Below, piece after piece: positions 50,754-59,378 of a stretch of 64,000 nucleotides of DNA; the stretch's first letter is position 1, and each line of letters begins with the position of its first letter. The stretch is from Streptomyces curacoi (GTDB lineage Bacteria; Actinomycetota; Actinomycetes; Streptomycetales; Streptomycetaceae). The stretch is taken from contig NZ_KQ947985.1 of assembly GCF_001513975.1 (NCBI RefSeq), positions 1 through 64,000 on the forward strand, given 5' to 3'. The notes under the pieces are model-generated. The model was not told where the DNA came from. It did not search any database and saw nothing but the letters and a program-made list of their open reading frames with translations. The translations under genes were made by a program, and so were the position numbers.

Positions 50754-52024
50754 CCACCCACCCCGCGCTCGGCCTGGTCGACGCCATCGCCGCCCAGCTC
50801 GCCGACCCCGACACCGTGCCCCGCGGCTCCAGGGCGCTGTCCTCGGACCGGCAGCACCTTGCCTACGGCCCGCCCGGCATCGCGCTCCTGCACATCGAGC
50901 TGGCCGCGAACGGCCTCGGCCCGTGGCACCGCGCCCACGACTGGCTCGCCGCCGCCTCCCGGCAGCCGCTCACCAGCGGCCCAGCCAGTCACCCCTTCTA
51001 CGGAGTACCCGCCTTCGCCCACGCCCTGACCTGTGCGGCCGACCACCTTCCCGGCTCCTACCAACGCGCCCTCGACGCGATGGACGCCCAGATCGCAGTC
51101 GACGTCGGACGCCGTCTCGATGCCGCACACCGCCGCATCGACGCCGGACGCCTGCCGCAGCTCGCCGAGTTCGACGCCATCCGGGGCCTCATCGGATACG
51201 GCGCCTACCTACTGCGCCGAAACCCCGGCAGCTCCACGATGCGCGCCGTTCTCGACTACTGCGTGCGCCTCACCGAACCGATCACCCACCACGGCGAGAG
51301 CCTGCCGGGCTGGTGGGCGGAGACCGGGCCCTCAGGCAGCCCGGACGACCGATTCCCCGGCGGTCACGCCAACACCGGTATGGCCCACGGCATCGGCGGC
51401 GTGCTTGCACTCCTGGCCCTCGCCGCTCGGAACCGCTCCGTCACCGATGGGCACCATGCAGCACTGCGCACCATCCTGGCCTGGCTGGACCGCTGGAAGG
51501 AGAAGACCAGCGGCGGACCGGTCTGGCCGTACTGGGTCACTCAGGGGGAGCTGCGCAGCGGGCGTCCCGGCTCGTCAGCCCCCAGGCGGCCCTCCTGGTG
51601 CTACGGCACCGCCGGCCTCGCCCGCGCCCAGCAACTTGCCGCGCTGGCCCTCGGCGATGCGAGCCGCCAGATCGCCGCGGAGAACGCGCTCGTGGCCGCC
51701 CTCACTGATCCCGAGCAGCTGAAGGCCACGACGGACAACGGCCTCTGCCACGGCTTCTCCGGCCTCGCCCACGCTGCCGCACGCACGGCCGACGACGCCC
51801 ACCCCTCGACCGCTGGGAAACTCCGCGCCGCGATCCCGACCCTCCTGGCTGCGGTCATCCCACCGGGCACCGACCCCGAACTCATGGCCACGGCGCTCAT
51901 CCAGGACGAGGAAGGCGGCCCCGGCCTACTCGACGGCGCCGCCGGCATAGCCCTGGCCCTCCTCGCGCCCAGCACCGCCGCACCACACCGGTCCGCCTGG
52001 GACGCATGCCTCCTCATCGCTTGA
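50750..52024 (+). CDS. lanC: Lanthionine cyclase (LanC)
   Basis: A 424-residue zinc enzyme that adds Cys thiols to dehydro-residues. Zinc ligands are readable: SWCYGTAGLARA (Cys) and NGLCHGFSGLAHAA (Cys-His); the catalytic-side motif NTGMAHGIGGVLALLALAAR matches the family. GTG 50750 overlaps the LanB stop (GTGA), with GGGAGGG as ribosome site, so translation is coupled. Length is slightly short of some homologues but complete. Confidence 0.93.
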   Translation: MTTHPALGLVDAIAAQLADPDTVPRGSRALSSDRQHLAYGPPGIALLHIELAANGLGPWHRAHDWLAAASRQPLTSGPASHPFYGVPAFAHALTCAADHLPGSYQRALDAMDAQIAVDVGRRLDAAHRRIDAGRLPQLAEFDAIRGLIGYGAYLLRRNPGSSTMRAVLDYCVRLTEPITHHGESLPGWWAETGPSGSPDDRFPGGHANTGMAHGIGGVLALLALAARNRSVTDGHHAALRTILAWLDRWKEKTSGGPVWPYWVTQGELRSGRPGSSAPRRPSWCYGTAGLARAQQLAALALGDASRQIAAENALVAALTDPEQLKATTDNGLCHGFSGLAHAAARTADDAHPSTAGKLRAAIPTLLAAVIPPGTDPELMATALIQDEEGGPGLLDGAAGIALALLAPSTAAPHRSAWDACLLIA

Positions 52025-52045
52025 TCCACCGACCGAAGGACCTCT

Positions 52046-54127
52046 ATGCCTCCCGACCGCTGGCAGCAGCACAACATCACCTTCGTCGACCGCGAGATTG
52101 CCCAGCGCACCATCGCCGAACGCCTCGGCCCCACCCTGATCGAGGCGGAGGCCGACGGGCAGCTCACCGACTGGTGGTTCATGAACAAGCAGCCCTGGCC
52201 GCTGCGTTACCTCGCGGACAAGCCCTCACCAGCCATTGAGTCGCTCCTGAGCGATCTCGTCCGCGACAGCGTGGCCGTGTCGTGCCTGCCCTGCGTCTAC
52301 GAGCCCGAGACCGACACGTTCGGCGGCCCGGAGGCCATGGACACAGCCCACGAACTGTTCCACAGCGACTCGCGCCACCTGCTCACCTACCAGCTGAGCC
52401 CGATGCATTTGGGACGTCGGGAGACCGCCGTCCTGCTGGCGAGCGTCATGATGCGCGGTGCTGGACTCGACTGGTTCGAGCAGGGCGATGTATGGGCGAA
52501 GGTCGCGGCCCTTCGCCCGGCCACCGCTCCACAACCACCTGAACGAACCGCCGAACTGACTCCGGCCATGCGGAAGCTCATGACCGCCGACGCCCACCGC
52601 CTCTGCCGCCCGGGTAGCCCACTCCACGCGCACGAGGAATGGGTGACCGCCTTCGAACGGGCCGGCGCCACGCTCGCTGACCTCGCAGCCCGCGGCGCCC
52701 TCACCCGCGGCCTGCGAGCCGTCATCGCCCACCACGTGATCTTCCACGCCAACCGCGCCGGTCTCCTCCGGGACGACCAGAGCGCCCTGTCCCACATCGC
52801 ACGAGAGGTAGTCATGGGAACGAGTGACCACACCGAGTCGCCCACCGAGGCAACGGCCGAGATCGATAGCGTCAGCGCGGTGAACCCCGACACGATCGCC
52901 ACCCCCACGGCGGACGCCGAGCGTCTCCGCAACGCCCTGGTCGACCAGCTCCGCGCGGACGGGCATGCCCGCACGCCCGCCGTCGAGACCGCGTTGCGGA
53001 CCGTCCCCCGCCATGTGTTCGTGCCCGACGCGTCCCTCGAAGACGCCTACGCCAACGCACCGGTGCACATCAAATACGACACCCACGGCACATCGATCTC
53101 CTGCGCCTCCCAGCCGGGCGTCGTCGCCCTCATGCTGGATCAGCTCGACGCCCAGCCCGGGCAGCGCGTCCTCGAACTCGGCGCCGGCACTGGCTACAAC
53201 GCCGGTCTGCTCGCCCACCTGGTCGGCGAGAGCGGACACGTGACCACCCTCGACGTCGACGACGACCTCGTGGAGGGCGCCCGCGCGCACCTCGCCGCCG
53301 CCGGGATCACCAACGCCGAGGCCGTGACCCGTGACGGAGCCCTCGGCTACGCCGAGGGAGCGCCGTACGACCGGATCATCGCCACCGTGGGCGCGCACGG
53401 CGTACCGCACGCCTGGCTGCAGCAGCTCGCCCCCGGCGGCCGGCTCCTTGTCCCCCAGCGCCTGAAGGGCACCGTCTCCCGTTCCATCGCCTACGAGCAG
53501 CGCGATGGCCGATGGGTGTCCCTCGGCAGCGAGATGAACACCTTCATGCCGCTTCGGAGGGGCATCGCCGACGACGACCGCCGAGTGATCCCGCTCAGCA
53601 CGGACGGCACCGTACGACTCCAGGCCCCCGCCGGACTCAACATCGACGCCGACGCCCTCGCAGGTGTACTCGACCAGCCGCGCACCGAGGAGTGGACCGG
53701 CATGACGGTCCGCGCCATGGAATCGCCGGAGTGGATGGAACTGTTCCTCACCTGCTCCCTCTCCTCCGGCCTAATCCGGATGCTGTTCCCTCAGAGCGCC
53801 AAGGGCACTCTGCTCACCGAGGATCCCTACCCCTCGTCGACCGCCGTCGTCGACCAGGGCGCCGTCACCTACCTGGCGCGGCGGCTGTCGGAGAAGAGGA
53901 CCCCCGAGGGCGGCAAGCTCTGGGAGTTCGGCGTCATCGGCCACGGTCCCGGCAGCGACGAACTGGCCGCGAAGGTCGCCGACGCCATCCGCACCTGGGA
54001 CCGCGAATACCGCAGCCGTGAGGCCACGTTCGAAATCCAGCCCCTCGACGCCCCCAGCATCGAGCGGCGCCCCGGCCTCTTCGCTCTCGACACCCCGCTG
54101 AACCGCATTGTCGTCGACTGGCAGTGA
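52046..54127 (+). CDS. Fused thiopeptide-type (SpaB_C-like) domain and PIMT-like methyltransferase, FxLD system
   Basis: A 693-residue fusion. Residues 1-255 resemble thiopeptide-type bacteriocin proteins/the LanB elimination domain: WQQHNITFVDREIAQRTIAE, WWFMNKQPWPLRYL, YEPETDTFGGPEAMD, GLDWFEQGDVWAKVA. After an acidic linker, residues 290-693 are a protein-L-isoaspartate methyltransferase-like domain with SAM motif RVLELGAGTGYNAGLLAHL and TLDVDDDLVEGA. In known lanthipeptide systems a PIMT homologue methylates Asp to give aspartimide or isoaspartate; the precursor has an Asp pair in the core. ATG 52046 follows GAAGGA. The long C-terminus beyond the PIMT core is typical of the FxLD methyltransferases. 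Confidence 0.88.
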   Translation: MPPDRWQQHNITFVDREIAQRTIAERLGPTLIEAEADGQLTDWWFMNKQPWPLRYLADKPSPAIESLLSDLVRDSVAVSCLPCVYEPETDTFGGPEAMDTAHELFHSDSRHLLTYQLSPMHLGRRETAVLLASVMMRGAGLDWFEQGDVWAKVAALRPATAPQPPERTAELTPAMRKLMTADAHRLCRPGSPLHAHEEWVTAFERAGATLADLAARGALTRGLRAVIAHHVIFHANRAGLLRDDQSALSHIAREVVMGTSDHTESPTEATAEIDSVSAVNPDTIATPTADAERLRNALVDQLRADGHARTPAVETALRTVPRHVFVPDASLEDAYANAPVHIKYDTHGTSISCASQPGVVALMLDQLDAQPGQRVLELGAGTGYNAGLLAHLVGESGHVTTLDVDDDLVEGARAHLAAAGITNAEAVTRDGALGYAEGAPYDRIIATVGAHGVPHAWLQQLAPGGRLLVPQRLKGTVSRSIAYEQRDGRWVSLGSEMNTFMPLRRGIADDDRRVIPLSTDGTVRLQAPAGLNIDADALAGVLDQPRTEEWTGMTVRAMESPEWMELFLTCSLSSGLIRMLFPQSAKGTLLTEDPYPSSTAVVDQGAVTYLARRLSEKRTPEGGKLWEFGVIGHGPGSDELAAKVADAIRTWDREYRSREATFEIQPLDAPSIERRPGLFALDTPLNRIVVDWQ

Positions 54128-54215
54128 CGCCCCACGCGTAGCGGACGGTGCCCGTCGACACATGGCTGGCGGGCACCGCCGCCTCAGCATTCCTCACTCT
54201 CGACAAGGGGGATCC

Positions 54216-55001
54216 ATGGACCCACACGGCTCCACAGCCCAGCGCTTCCCGCTCGTCGCCCGATTCCGACCCGCCTGCCTGCCCCTGCCTGAACGCGTAC
54301 GCGCACTCGTCGACCTGGCCGACACCGCGGTGAAAGAGACTGACCAGGGGCTCGCATCAGCCGTCTACAACCAGGCCGCGCTCATCGCCTCCGACCTCGG
54401 CCTCCCCGACCTCGCCCGCGAGATGTGCCACCAGCACGCCGCCGCCTACCTTCACGCCTGCCCCCTGCCCGGCATGAGCGCGATCCGAGGACTGGAACCG
54501 GTCGTCAACCTCGCTCGCCTCCAGATCCGCGCCGGTCACGCCGATGAGGGTCGGCAGCGACTCCTCAACCTGTACAAGGCCGTCGAGGCGGGCGCAGCCG
54601 CCCGGTTCGAGCGCGTCACCGTACCCGCGAGCCTCACTGCGACCGGCGAAGACCGCCAGGAGGTTCGCGCGTGGCTGTGGCGCGTCCTCCTCGCAGACGG
54701 CACGCGCACCCTCACCACCGAGGGGCAATGGGCCGAAGCGCTGGCGCACATCGAAGCCCACCATGGCATCGGAAAGCGGATGCTCGACGGTCGGCAGGTC
54801 GCCGTCCTCGCCGCTCTCGTTGCGGGTGACACCGCGTGGGCCGCTGCCCTCCTTGCCGACACGATGCCCGGCGGCCCATGGGAACAAGCCGTCACGACAT
54901 GCCTGACCGTCCTATGCCGCCGCGACGCCGGGCAGCCGATCGACGGGCACCTGGCGGACCTGGTGACGGTCTACTCCCGACGGAAGACCGAACCCGGGTG
55001 A
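54216..55001 (+). CDS. Conserved-type helical protein in lanthipeptide operon, unknown function
   Basis: A 261-residue all-helical, TPR-like protein (AVYNQAALIASDLGLPDLAR, EMCHQHAAAYLHA, VVNLARLQIRAGHADEGRQR, WLWRVLLADGTRTL). I recognise the style from Streptomyces peptide loci, but I cannot name a function. ATG 54216 is preceded by AAGGGGGA. It overlaps the next gene by four bases. Upstream is the methyltransferase stop with an 88-base gap that could hold a weak hairpin. Confidence 0.7.
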   Translation: MDPHGSTAQRFPLVARFRPACLPLPERVRALVDLADTAVKETDQGLASAVYNQAALIASDLGLPDLAREMCHQHAAAYLHACPLPGMSAIRGLEPVVNLARLQIRAGHADEGRQRLLNLYKAVEAGAAARFERVTVPASLTATGEDRQEVRAWLWRVLLADGTRTLTTEGQWAEALAHIEAHHGIGKRMLDGRQVAVLAALVAGDTAWAAALLADTMPGGPWEQAVTTCLTVLCRRDAGQPIDGHLADLVTVYSRRKTEPG

Positions 55002-55348
55002 TCGTATTCGACACCCGGCTCGGACTTACGGCCCTCGACGCGATCGGTTCCGCCGAGGCGCTCGCCGCGCACCGCATCGTCGAGGACCTCCACCGCAGGA
55101 CGACAGACGCCGAAGACGGCTATGCGGCTCGCGAGAGCTTGGCTCATCCTCTGTTCACCGAGACCGCCACGGACCGGCAAGGGCAGGACTGTCGCGCGCT
55201 GGTACGCGCCTGCGCCCTTGGCTCAGGGACCCTCCCGAACGAGCTGCGAGGAGAACTGACGGCGGCTCTGCGCGCCAGCGACCGCGTGATCCGGGAAAGC
55301 CTCGCACGTCCCTCCGATCCCGGAGGAACGCAACTCCTGCGGCTCTGA
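54998..55348 (+). CDS. Small conserved-type protein, unknown function
   Basis: A 116-residue protein opening VIVFDTRLGLTALDAIGSAE, then a helical middle (EALAAHRIVEDLHRRTTDAE) and ending ESLARPSDPGGTQLL. No family recognised. GTG 54998 overlaps the stop of the previous gene (GTGA), so it is the last gene of the lanthipeptide operon. Its stop is six bases before the convergent relaxase stop. Confidence 0.65.
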   Translation: MIVFDTRLGLTALDAIGSAEALAAHRIVEDLHRRTTDAEDGYAARESLAHPLFTETATDRQGQDCRALVRACALGSGTLPNELRGELTAALRASDRVIRESLARPSDPGGTQLLRL

Positions 55349-55354
55349 CGGTGT

Positions 55355-57070
55355 CTAACGGCGCCATCGGTGCTGCTGCTCGGCAGGCGTCGTCGCCGCC
55401 GACGGAAGCTGACCGTTATGGATCTGCTGGACGCGGACCGAGGGTGTGATGGTCGAGCGTCGGCGGGCAGCTTCAGCGCGGCGGTTCGGGGCCGGGTTCC
55501 GGCCGGTGTGCTGAATACGGGTGATCAGCACTCGGGCCGGTTGGCGGGCGCTGGTCAACTCGCGCTGGACAGCGGCCTCCTTGAGGAGCTGGTGGGGTTG
55601 ATGGCCACGGGCTTCGGCGTCGGCAAGGACGGTGGCGAGCGCGGGCCAGGCCGGGTCGGCGAGGATGCGCTCGGCGTGGTCGGGGACGGCTGCTCGTACG
55701 TCGTTCGCGAAAACGCGGCGCGTTTGCTCCCTGGGCGGTCGGGCTGTGAGTTCGGCGAGAGTCGGAGCAAGGGCACGGTCGGCGGCCGTCTGGAGGTGCT
55801 GGACGGCCTGGCCGGCGGCGTCAGCCTGGTGGGCGTGGTGCTTCGCTTCGTGCCAGCGCCTGGCGACGATGGTGGCCCAGACGAGGGCTGCGACCATGGC
55901 TGCCAGTGCGCTGCCGTCGGGGCCGGTGGCGGTGTGGACGATGTCGCGGGCCGCGCTGCGCAGGGCGTGGGCGGCGCGGTCTTCGGCTCGGATCTGGGAG
56001 CGCTGGGCTCGGGCGAACGCCTTGGCGGCGGCCTGGAGTTCGGTGCGCAGGTTGGCGGGTACCTTCTGGGCGGTAGCTTCGAGCAGTTCACCGAGGGCGG
56101 TGATGTGGGCCTGGGCGTGTGTGTCGGCGGCGAGGTCGCTGTGGAGGGTGTCAAGGGCGTCGGTCGCTTGGCGCCAGGGGGTGCTGGGGTGGTTGCGGCG
56201 GGCGGTGGGGTGTTCTTCGGGGCGGCTGGATTCGAGACGGGCCTTGATCTTGGGCAGGGAGAGGTCGGGGGAGATCTTGCTTCCGGGGTGGTAGATCTGC
56301 TCGCCGGCCTCGTTGACGTCGCCAGGTCGGCCGGCGGCGTAGCCGAGGAGGTCGCCTGACGGGCCGCGCCGGACCTGGACCTCGACGCCGCTGGCTTCGA
56401 GGTAGGCGATGAATTCCCCGGCGTTGGTCACGTGCGGGATGGCGGCGCGGATGCGGGCCTGGAGCCACTCAGGGCTGGGCTGTTCCCAGCCGAGGCGTTC
56501 GGCCTTGTGCATCTCGGCCTGGGTGGGGCGGCGGGTGCCGGTGCGGTCGCCCTTCTTTAGGCGGCGCAGCCCGTAGTCCTTCTCGGCCTCGCGGCAGGCG
56601 TCGCCGACGCGGATGCCGCTGTCGTGGAGCTTGGGGCGGCGTCCGTCTTCGCGGACGGTGGTGGCCAGGATGTGGATGTGGTCGTCGGCGTGGCGTACGG
56701 CGATCCAGCGGCAGGCCAGGTCGTCACCGGCCGGAGCGATGCCGGCCGCCTGGACGATGCGCTGGGCGATGTCGCCCCACTCGGTGTCGGAGAGATAGCG
56801 GTCCTCGGGGGCGGCGCGCACAGGGCAGTGCCAGACGTGGTCGGTGACCTTCCCGCCGAACTCGCTGTTGCGCAGCCGCACGGGCTGGTCGAGGTAGCGG
56901 GCGAGTTCGGTGAGGGTGGCGTTCTCGTCTCGGCCGGGGTCGGGCATGCCGAGCATCGCGAATCCCGCGACGATGTGCGGGTCGAGGTGCTCGTCGTGGT
57001 CGCCGGGGCCGTAGAGGTAGGCGAGCAGGCCGCGGGTGTTGGACCCGGCCGGTTTGATGGCGGCGATCAC
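55355..57070 (-). CDS. Relaxase (MobA/VirD2-like mobilisation nuclease)
   Basis: A 571-residue DNA transfer nuclease. The N-terminal domain has the likely nicking Tyr in RGLLAYLYGPGD and the His motif RHADDHIHILATTVREDG (HxDDHxH type), the metal site of relaxases. The C-terminal half is a long Ala-rich helix region and an Arg-rich tail. GTG 57070 overlaps the MobC stop (GTGA), so the pair is translationally coupled. It nicks oriT and stays bound to the transferred strand. Probably the origin lies in the upstream gap or within this island. Confidence 0.82.
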   Translation of the reverse strand: MIAAIKPAGSNTRGLLAYLYGPGDHDEHLDPHIVAGFAMLGMPDPGRDENATLTELARYLDQPVRLRNSEFGGKVTDHVWHCPVRAAPEDRYLSDTEWGDIAQRIVQAAGIAPAGDDLACRWIAVRHADDHIHILATTVREDGRRPKLHDSGIRVGDACREAEKDYGLRRLKKGDRTGTRRPTQAEMHKAERLGWEQPSPEWLQARIRAAIPHVTNAGEFIAYLEASGVEVQVRRGPSGDLLGYAAGRPGDVNEAGEQIYHPGSKISPDLSLPKIKARLESSRPEEHPTARRNHPSTPWRQATDALDTLHSDLAADTHAQAHITALGELLEATAQKVPANLRTELQAAAKAFARAQRSQIRAEDRAAHALRSAARDIVHTATGPDGSALAAMVAALVWATIVARRWHEAKHHAHQADAAGQAVQHLQTAADRALAPTLAELTARPPREQTRRVFANDVRAAVPDHAERILADPAWPALATVLADAEARGHQPHQLLKEAAVQRELTSARQPARVLITRIQHTGRNPAPNRRAEAARRRSTITPSVRVQQIHNGQLPSAATTPAEQQHRWRR

Positions 57071-57810
57071 GCGGCTGACTCCGTCCCCGGATCGGTGGGC
57101 TGGCACAGAGCTTCGGCGATCAGCTCCAGCAGGTCGTGGAGTTCGGTCAGGCGCTGGCGGATGTCGGGTGGGGTGCGGTCGCTGTTGAGAGCGCGGGCGA
57201 TCTGGTTGACGTTCACCCCGATCCGGTTGAGCTGGCGCAGCACCTGGGCTCGGAAGATGTGCGTGCGACGGCGGTCCTCCGACAGGGGCAGGTTGGCAGT
57301 GAACCGGCCGGTGATGAAGGCGAGGACGATGTCGGCGGCGAACCCGGAGTCGCCCTTGTAGCCGTGCTCGGCGGCGGCCTCCTGGAGCTGGGTGTGCTCG
57401 TCGCCGGTGAAGCGCAAGGGGCCGACGCGGACGACGCGTTTGGTGCCGGTGAAGCGGCGGATCGTGGGCTGGACGCTCTTCACGACGGGCTCACCGCCAA
57501 CGCTCTCGGCGGTGTCGGTGGCGCGTACGGGGCGCAGGGTCTCGCGCTGGACGGTGTGGAGCGTGTCCTCGTCGGGGCCGCCCTCGGCCCCGACGTGCTG
57601 GCCTGGCGCTCCCTGGCGCTGGGCCATCTCCGCCACCCCCGGGGCGGAGATCCCCGATGCCCGGCCGTGAGTCGGACTCGGGGTACTACTGGCTCCGCCA
57701 GGGGCAGGTCGTCCGAACGCGCGGCGCCAACGGTCCAGCAGCGTAGGGGGCTTCGTCAGCGGGAGCGGCTCGTCGGGGGTGTTCTCGGGGTGGGGCGGGT
57801 CGTGCGTCAT
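57067..57810 (-). CDS. mobC: MobC-type mobilisation accessory protein
   Basis: A 247-residue protein. The first 130 residues are Pro/Ser-rich and probably disordered. The C-terminal part has RVGPLRFTGDEHTQLQEAAA and ILNRIGVNVNQIARALNSD-like sequence (residues about 200-225, LRQLNRIGVNVNQIARALNS), the signature of MobC/relaxosome proteins. ATG 57810 follows GGAGAACC. It precedes and overlaps the relaxase gene. It is expected to help open or bend oriT DNA. Confidence 0.82.
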   Translation of the reverse strand: MTHDPPHPENTPDEPLPLTKPPTLLDRWRRAFGRPAPGGASSTPSPTHGRASGISAPGVAEMAQRQGAPGQHVGAEGGPDEDTLHTVQRETLRPVRATDTAESVGGEPVVKSVQPTIRRFTGTKRVVRVGPLRFTGDEHTQLQEAAAEHGYKGDSGFAADIVLAFITGRFTANLPLSEDRRRTHIFRAQVLRQLNRIGVNVNQIARALNSDRTPPDIRQRLTELHDLLELIAEALCQPTDPGTESAA

Positions 57811-57981
57811 GGACGGTTCTCCGGAGAAAGGGTGGGAGGGCGTGCGGGTCACCGCGGAGATCAGATGGAGTTCGGGCGGCTGCCGCCTCGTCCACAGGTG
57901 TGGACGCTCGCGCGCTGCGCGGGGCGGTGGCCGGCGGGCCGGGTGACCGGAAGGGTTCCGGTCACCCGGCAGCGGTTGCGG

Positions 57982-58923
57982 TCAGCCGCCGTCCCGATCG
58001 GTCTCGGCTGGGGCTTCGAGTTCGGCCCGGAGGATGTCCATCACCTCGGTCAGCCGCTTGCTGCCGATCGTCAGCCCTTTGGCCTCAACCGCCGTTCGGA
58101 CGACGACCCGGGTGAGCTTGCCCTGCTCAGCGGCCGCAGCCCGGCCGATCTCCACGAGTACCTCAAGCGGGGCGCCGGGCGGACGGCCACCGCGCGGCTT
58201 GCCCTCCGCAGCCTGGGAAGGCGATTCCGGCGACTGGCCGGATACAGCGATCGGCAGCCCAGTGATCCGACCGGGCTGAACCACTAGGTCGGCAGGCCGA
58301 ACGCCCTCGGCCGGAGCCTCGGCAGACGGGCCAACCGCGGTGGCCGGCGCCTTGGCGGGGTGGACGGATGTGGTGGCCGGTAGTTGCGGCACGTGCGCTG
58401 AATCGGGGTCCGGATGGCCGGCAGCAGGCTGTGTGACGAGTTCGTGGATCTGCCGCATCAACACGCCGAAGGCCACCATCGCGGCGGCCGGGGGAACCGC
58501 GGCGACCACGTAGTCGAGCAACGGCACGCTACCGATGTCGCGAGTGCCGGTCACCCCGGCCACGTTGAGCCCGATGGAGCCGACTGAACCGATGGCGGTG
58601 ACGCCGATGGCCCATTTGTCCTTGACGCGGCGCAGGCCCGCACGGAGCATGAGCAGCTCGCCCGCGACGATGAACGCGTCCAGCGTCGCGGGCCACGCCC
58701 ATCGGCGGGTCGGCGAGTCACGGAGTCCATGCTGGGCGGCGACGTCCGCCAGGTGCGCATACGAGAGCCAGAACGCACCCGCGGTCAGGGCCACGATGAC
58801 GACGCCGGCCATACGGAGCACGTACTGCTCCACGGTGAGCTTCGTCTTCGCCGGCTGCTCCAGGCCGGGCTGGTCGCCCCGCAGCGGGCGTTGTCGGTGA
58901 CGGGACACGAGAGGGATCCTCAA
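57982..58923 (-). CDS. DUF2637-type membrane protein
   Basis: A 313-residue protein. Four hydrophobic helices occupy residues 35-165 (MAGVVIVALTAGAFWLSYAH, ATLDAFIVAGELLMLRAGL, WAIGVTAIGSVGSIGLNVAG, VVAAVPPAAAMVAFGVLM), as in DUF2637 proteins common on Streptomyces mobile elements. The C-terminal ~115 residues are a soluble, positively charged DNA-binding-like tail. TTG 58923 is favoured because CAGGAG lies upstream. It is probably linked to plasmid spread or replication; the specific role is unknown. Confidence 0.75.
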   Translation of the reverse strand: MRIPLVSRHRQRPLRGDQPGLEQPAKTKLTVEQYVLRMAGVVIVALTAGAFWLSYAHLADVAAQHGLRDSPTRRWAWPATLDAFIVAGELLMLRAGLRRVKDKWAIGVTAIGSVGSIGLNVAGVTGTRDIGSVPLLDYVVAAVPPAAAMVAFGVLMRQIHELVTQPAAGHPDPDSAHVPQLPATTSVHPAKAPATAVGPSAEAPAEGVRPADLVVQPGRITGLPIAVSGQSPESPSQAAEGKPRGGRPPGAPLEVLVEIGRAAAAEQGKLTRVVVRTAVEAKGLTIGSKRLTEVMDILRAELEAPAETDRDGG

Positions 58924-59378
58924 GCGGGGTTCTCCTGGGGTAGTAGTGGGGTGCGTCTTTGCCGTCTTGACCGTTGCAGGCACAGGTCAGAGCAGGTACG
59001 GCAACCGCCTCTGCCATCCGTCCTGGCGGGTGCCGCCGACGCCGTGTTCCGAGCCGGAACACGACATCGGGGCGTCCTGGCGGGCCTGACCCGGGGTGGA
59101 CCGTGTCCCGATTCGGGACAGAGGCGTTGCGTCTTCCGTCCCGGAGGGCAGAGCTGTGACCTGCGGCGATACGGCAGGACGGCGCGGGACGGCGCAAGAC
59201 GGATGCGGGCAGCGTCTTGACGGCAGGCTGCGATTACGGATCGCTGTGCCGTCTTAGCCTCGGTTCCCGTCTTGGCTGCATGCCGTTTGACCTGCGAGAT
59301 CACGGCAGGGACGGCAAGTACGGCAACAAGAGGAGCAGGGGTTCAGCCTGCGTCGAGACCGCCGGGCGGGGCGTTCAC
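58924..59378. other. Dyad-rich, GACGGCA-repeat region, candidate origin or regulatory centre
   Basis: 455 bases lacking a gene. Palindromes include CGTGTTCCG-AGC-CGGAACACG (59,043-59,063) and TGTCCCG-ATT-CGGGACA (59,104-59,120). GTTCACTCAGTGAAC (about 59,375-59,389) and GTCCACCGGGTGGAC (about 59,420-59,434) follow in or near the end of the DUF3631 gene. The words GCCGTCTTG and ACGGCA recur at least eight times on both strands. Iteron-like repeats between a membrane protein and an ATPase gene suggest an origin of replication or transfer. Confidence 0.5.
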
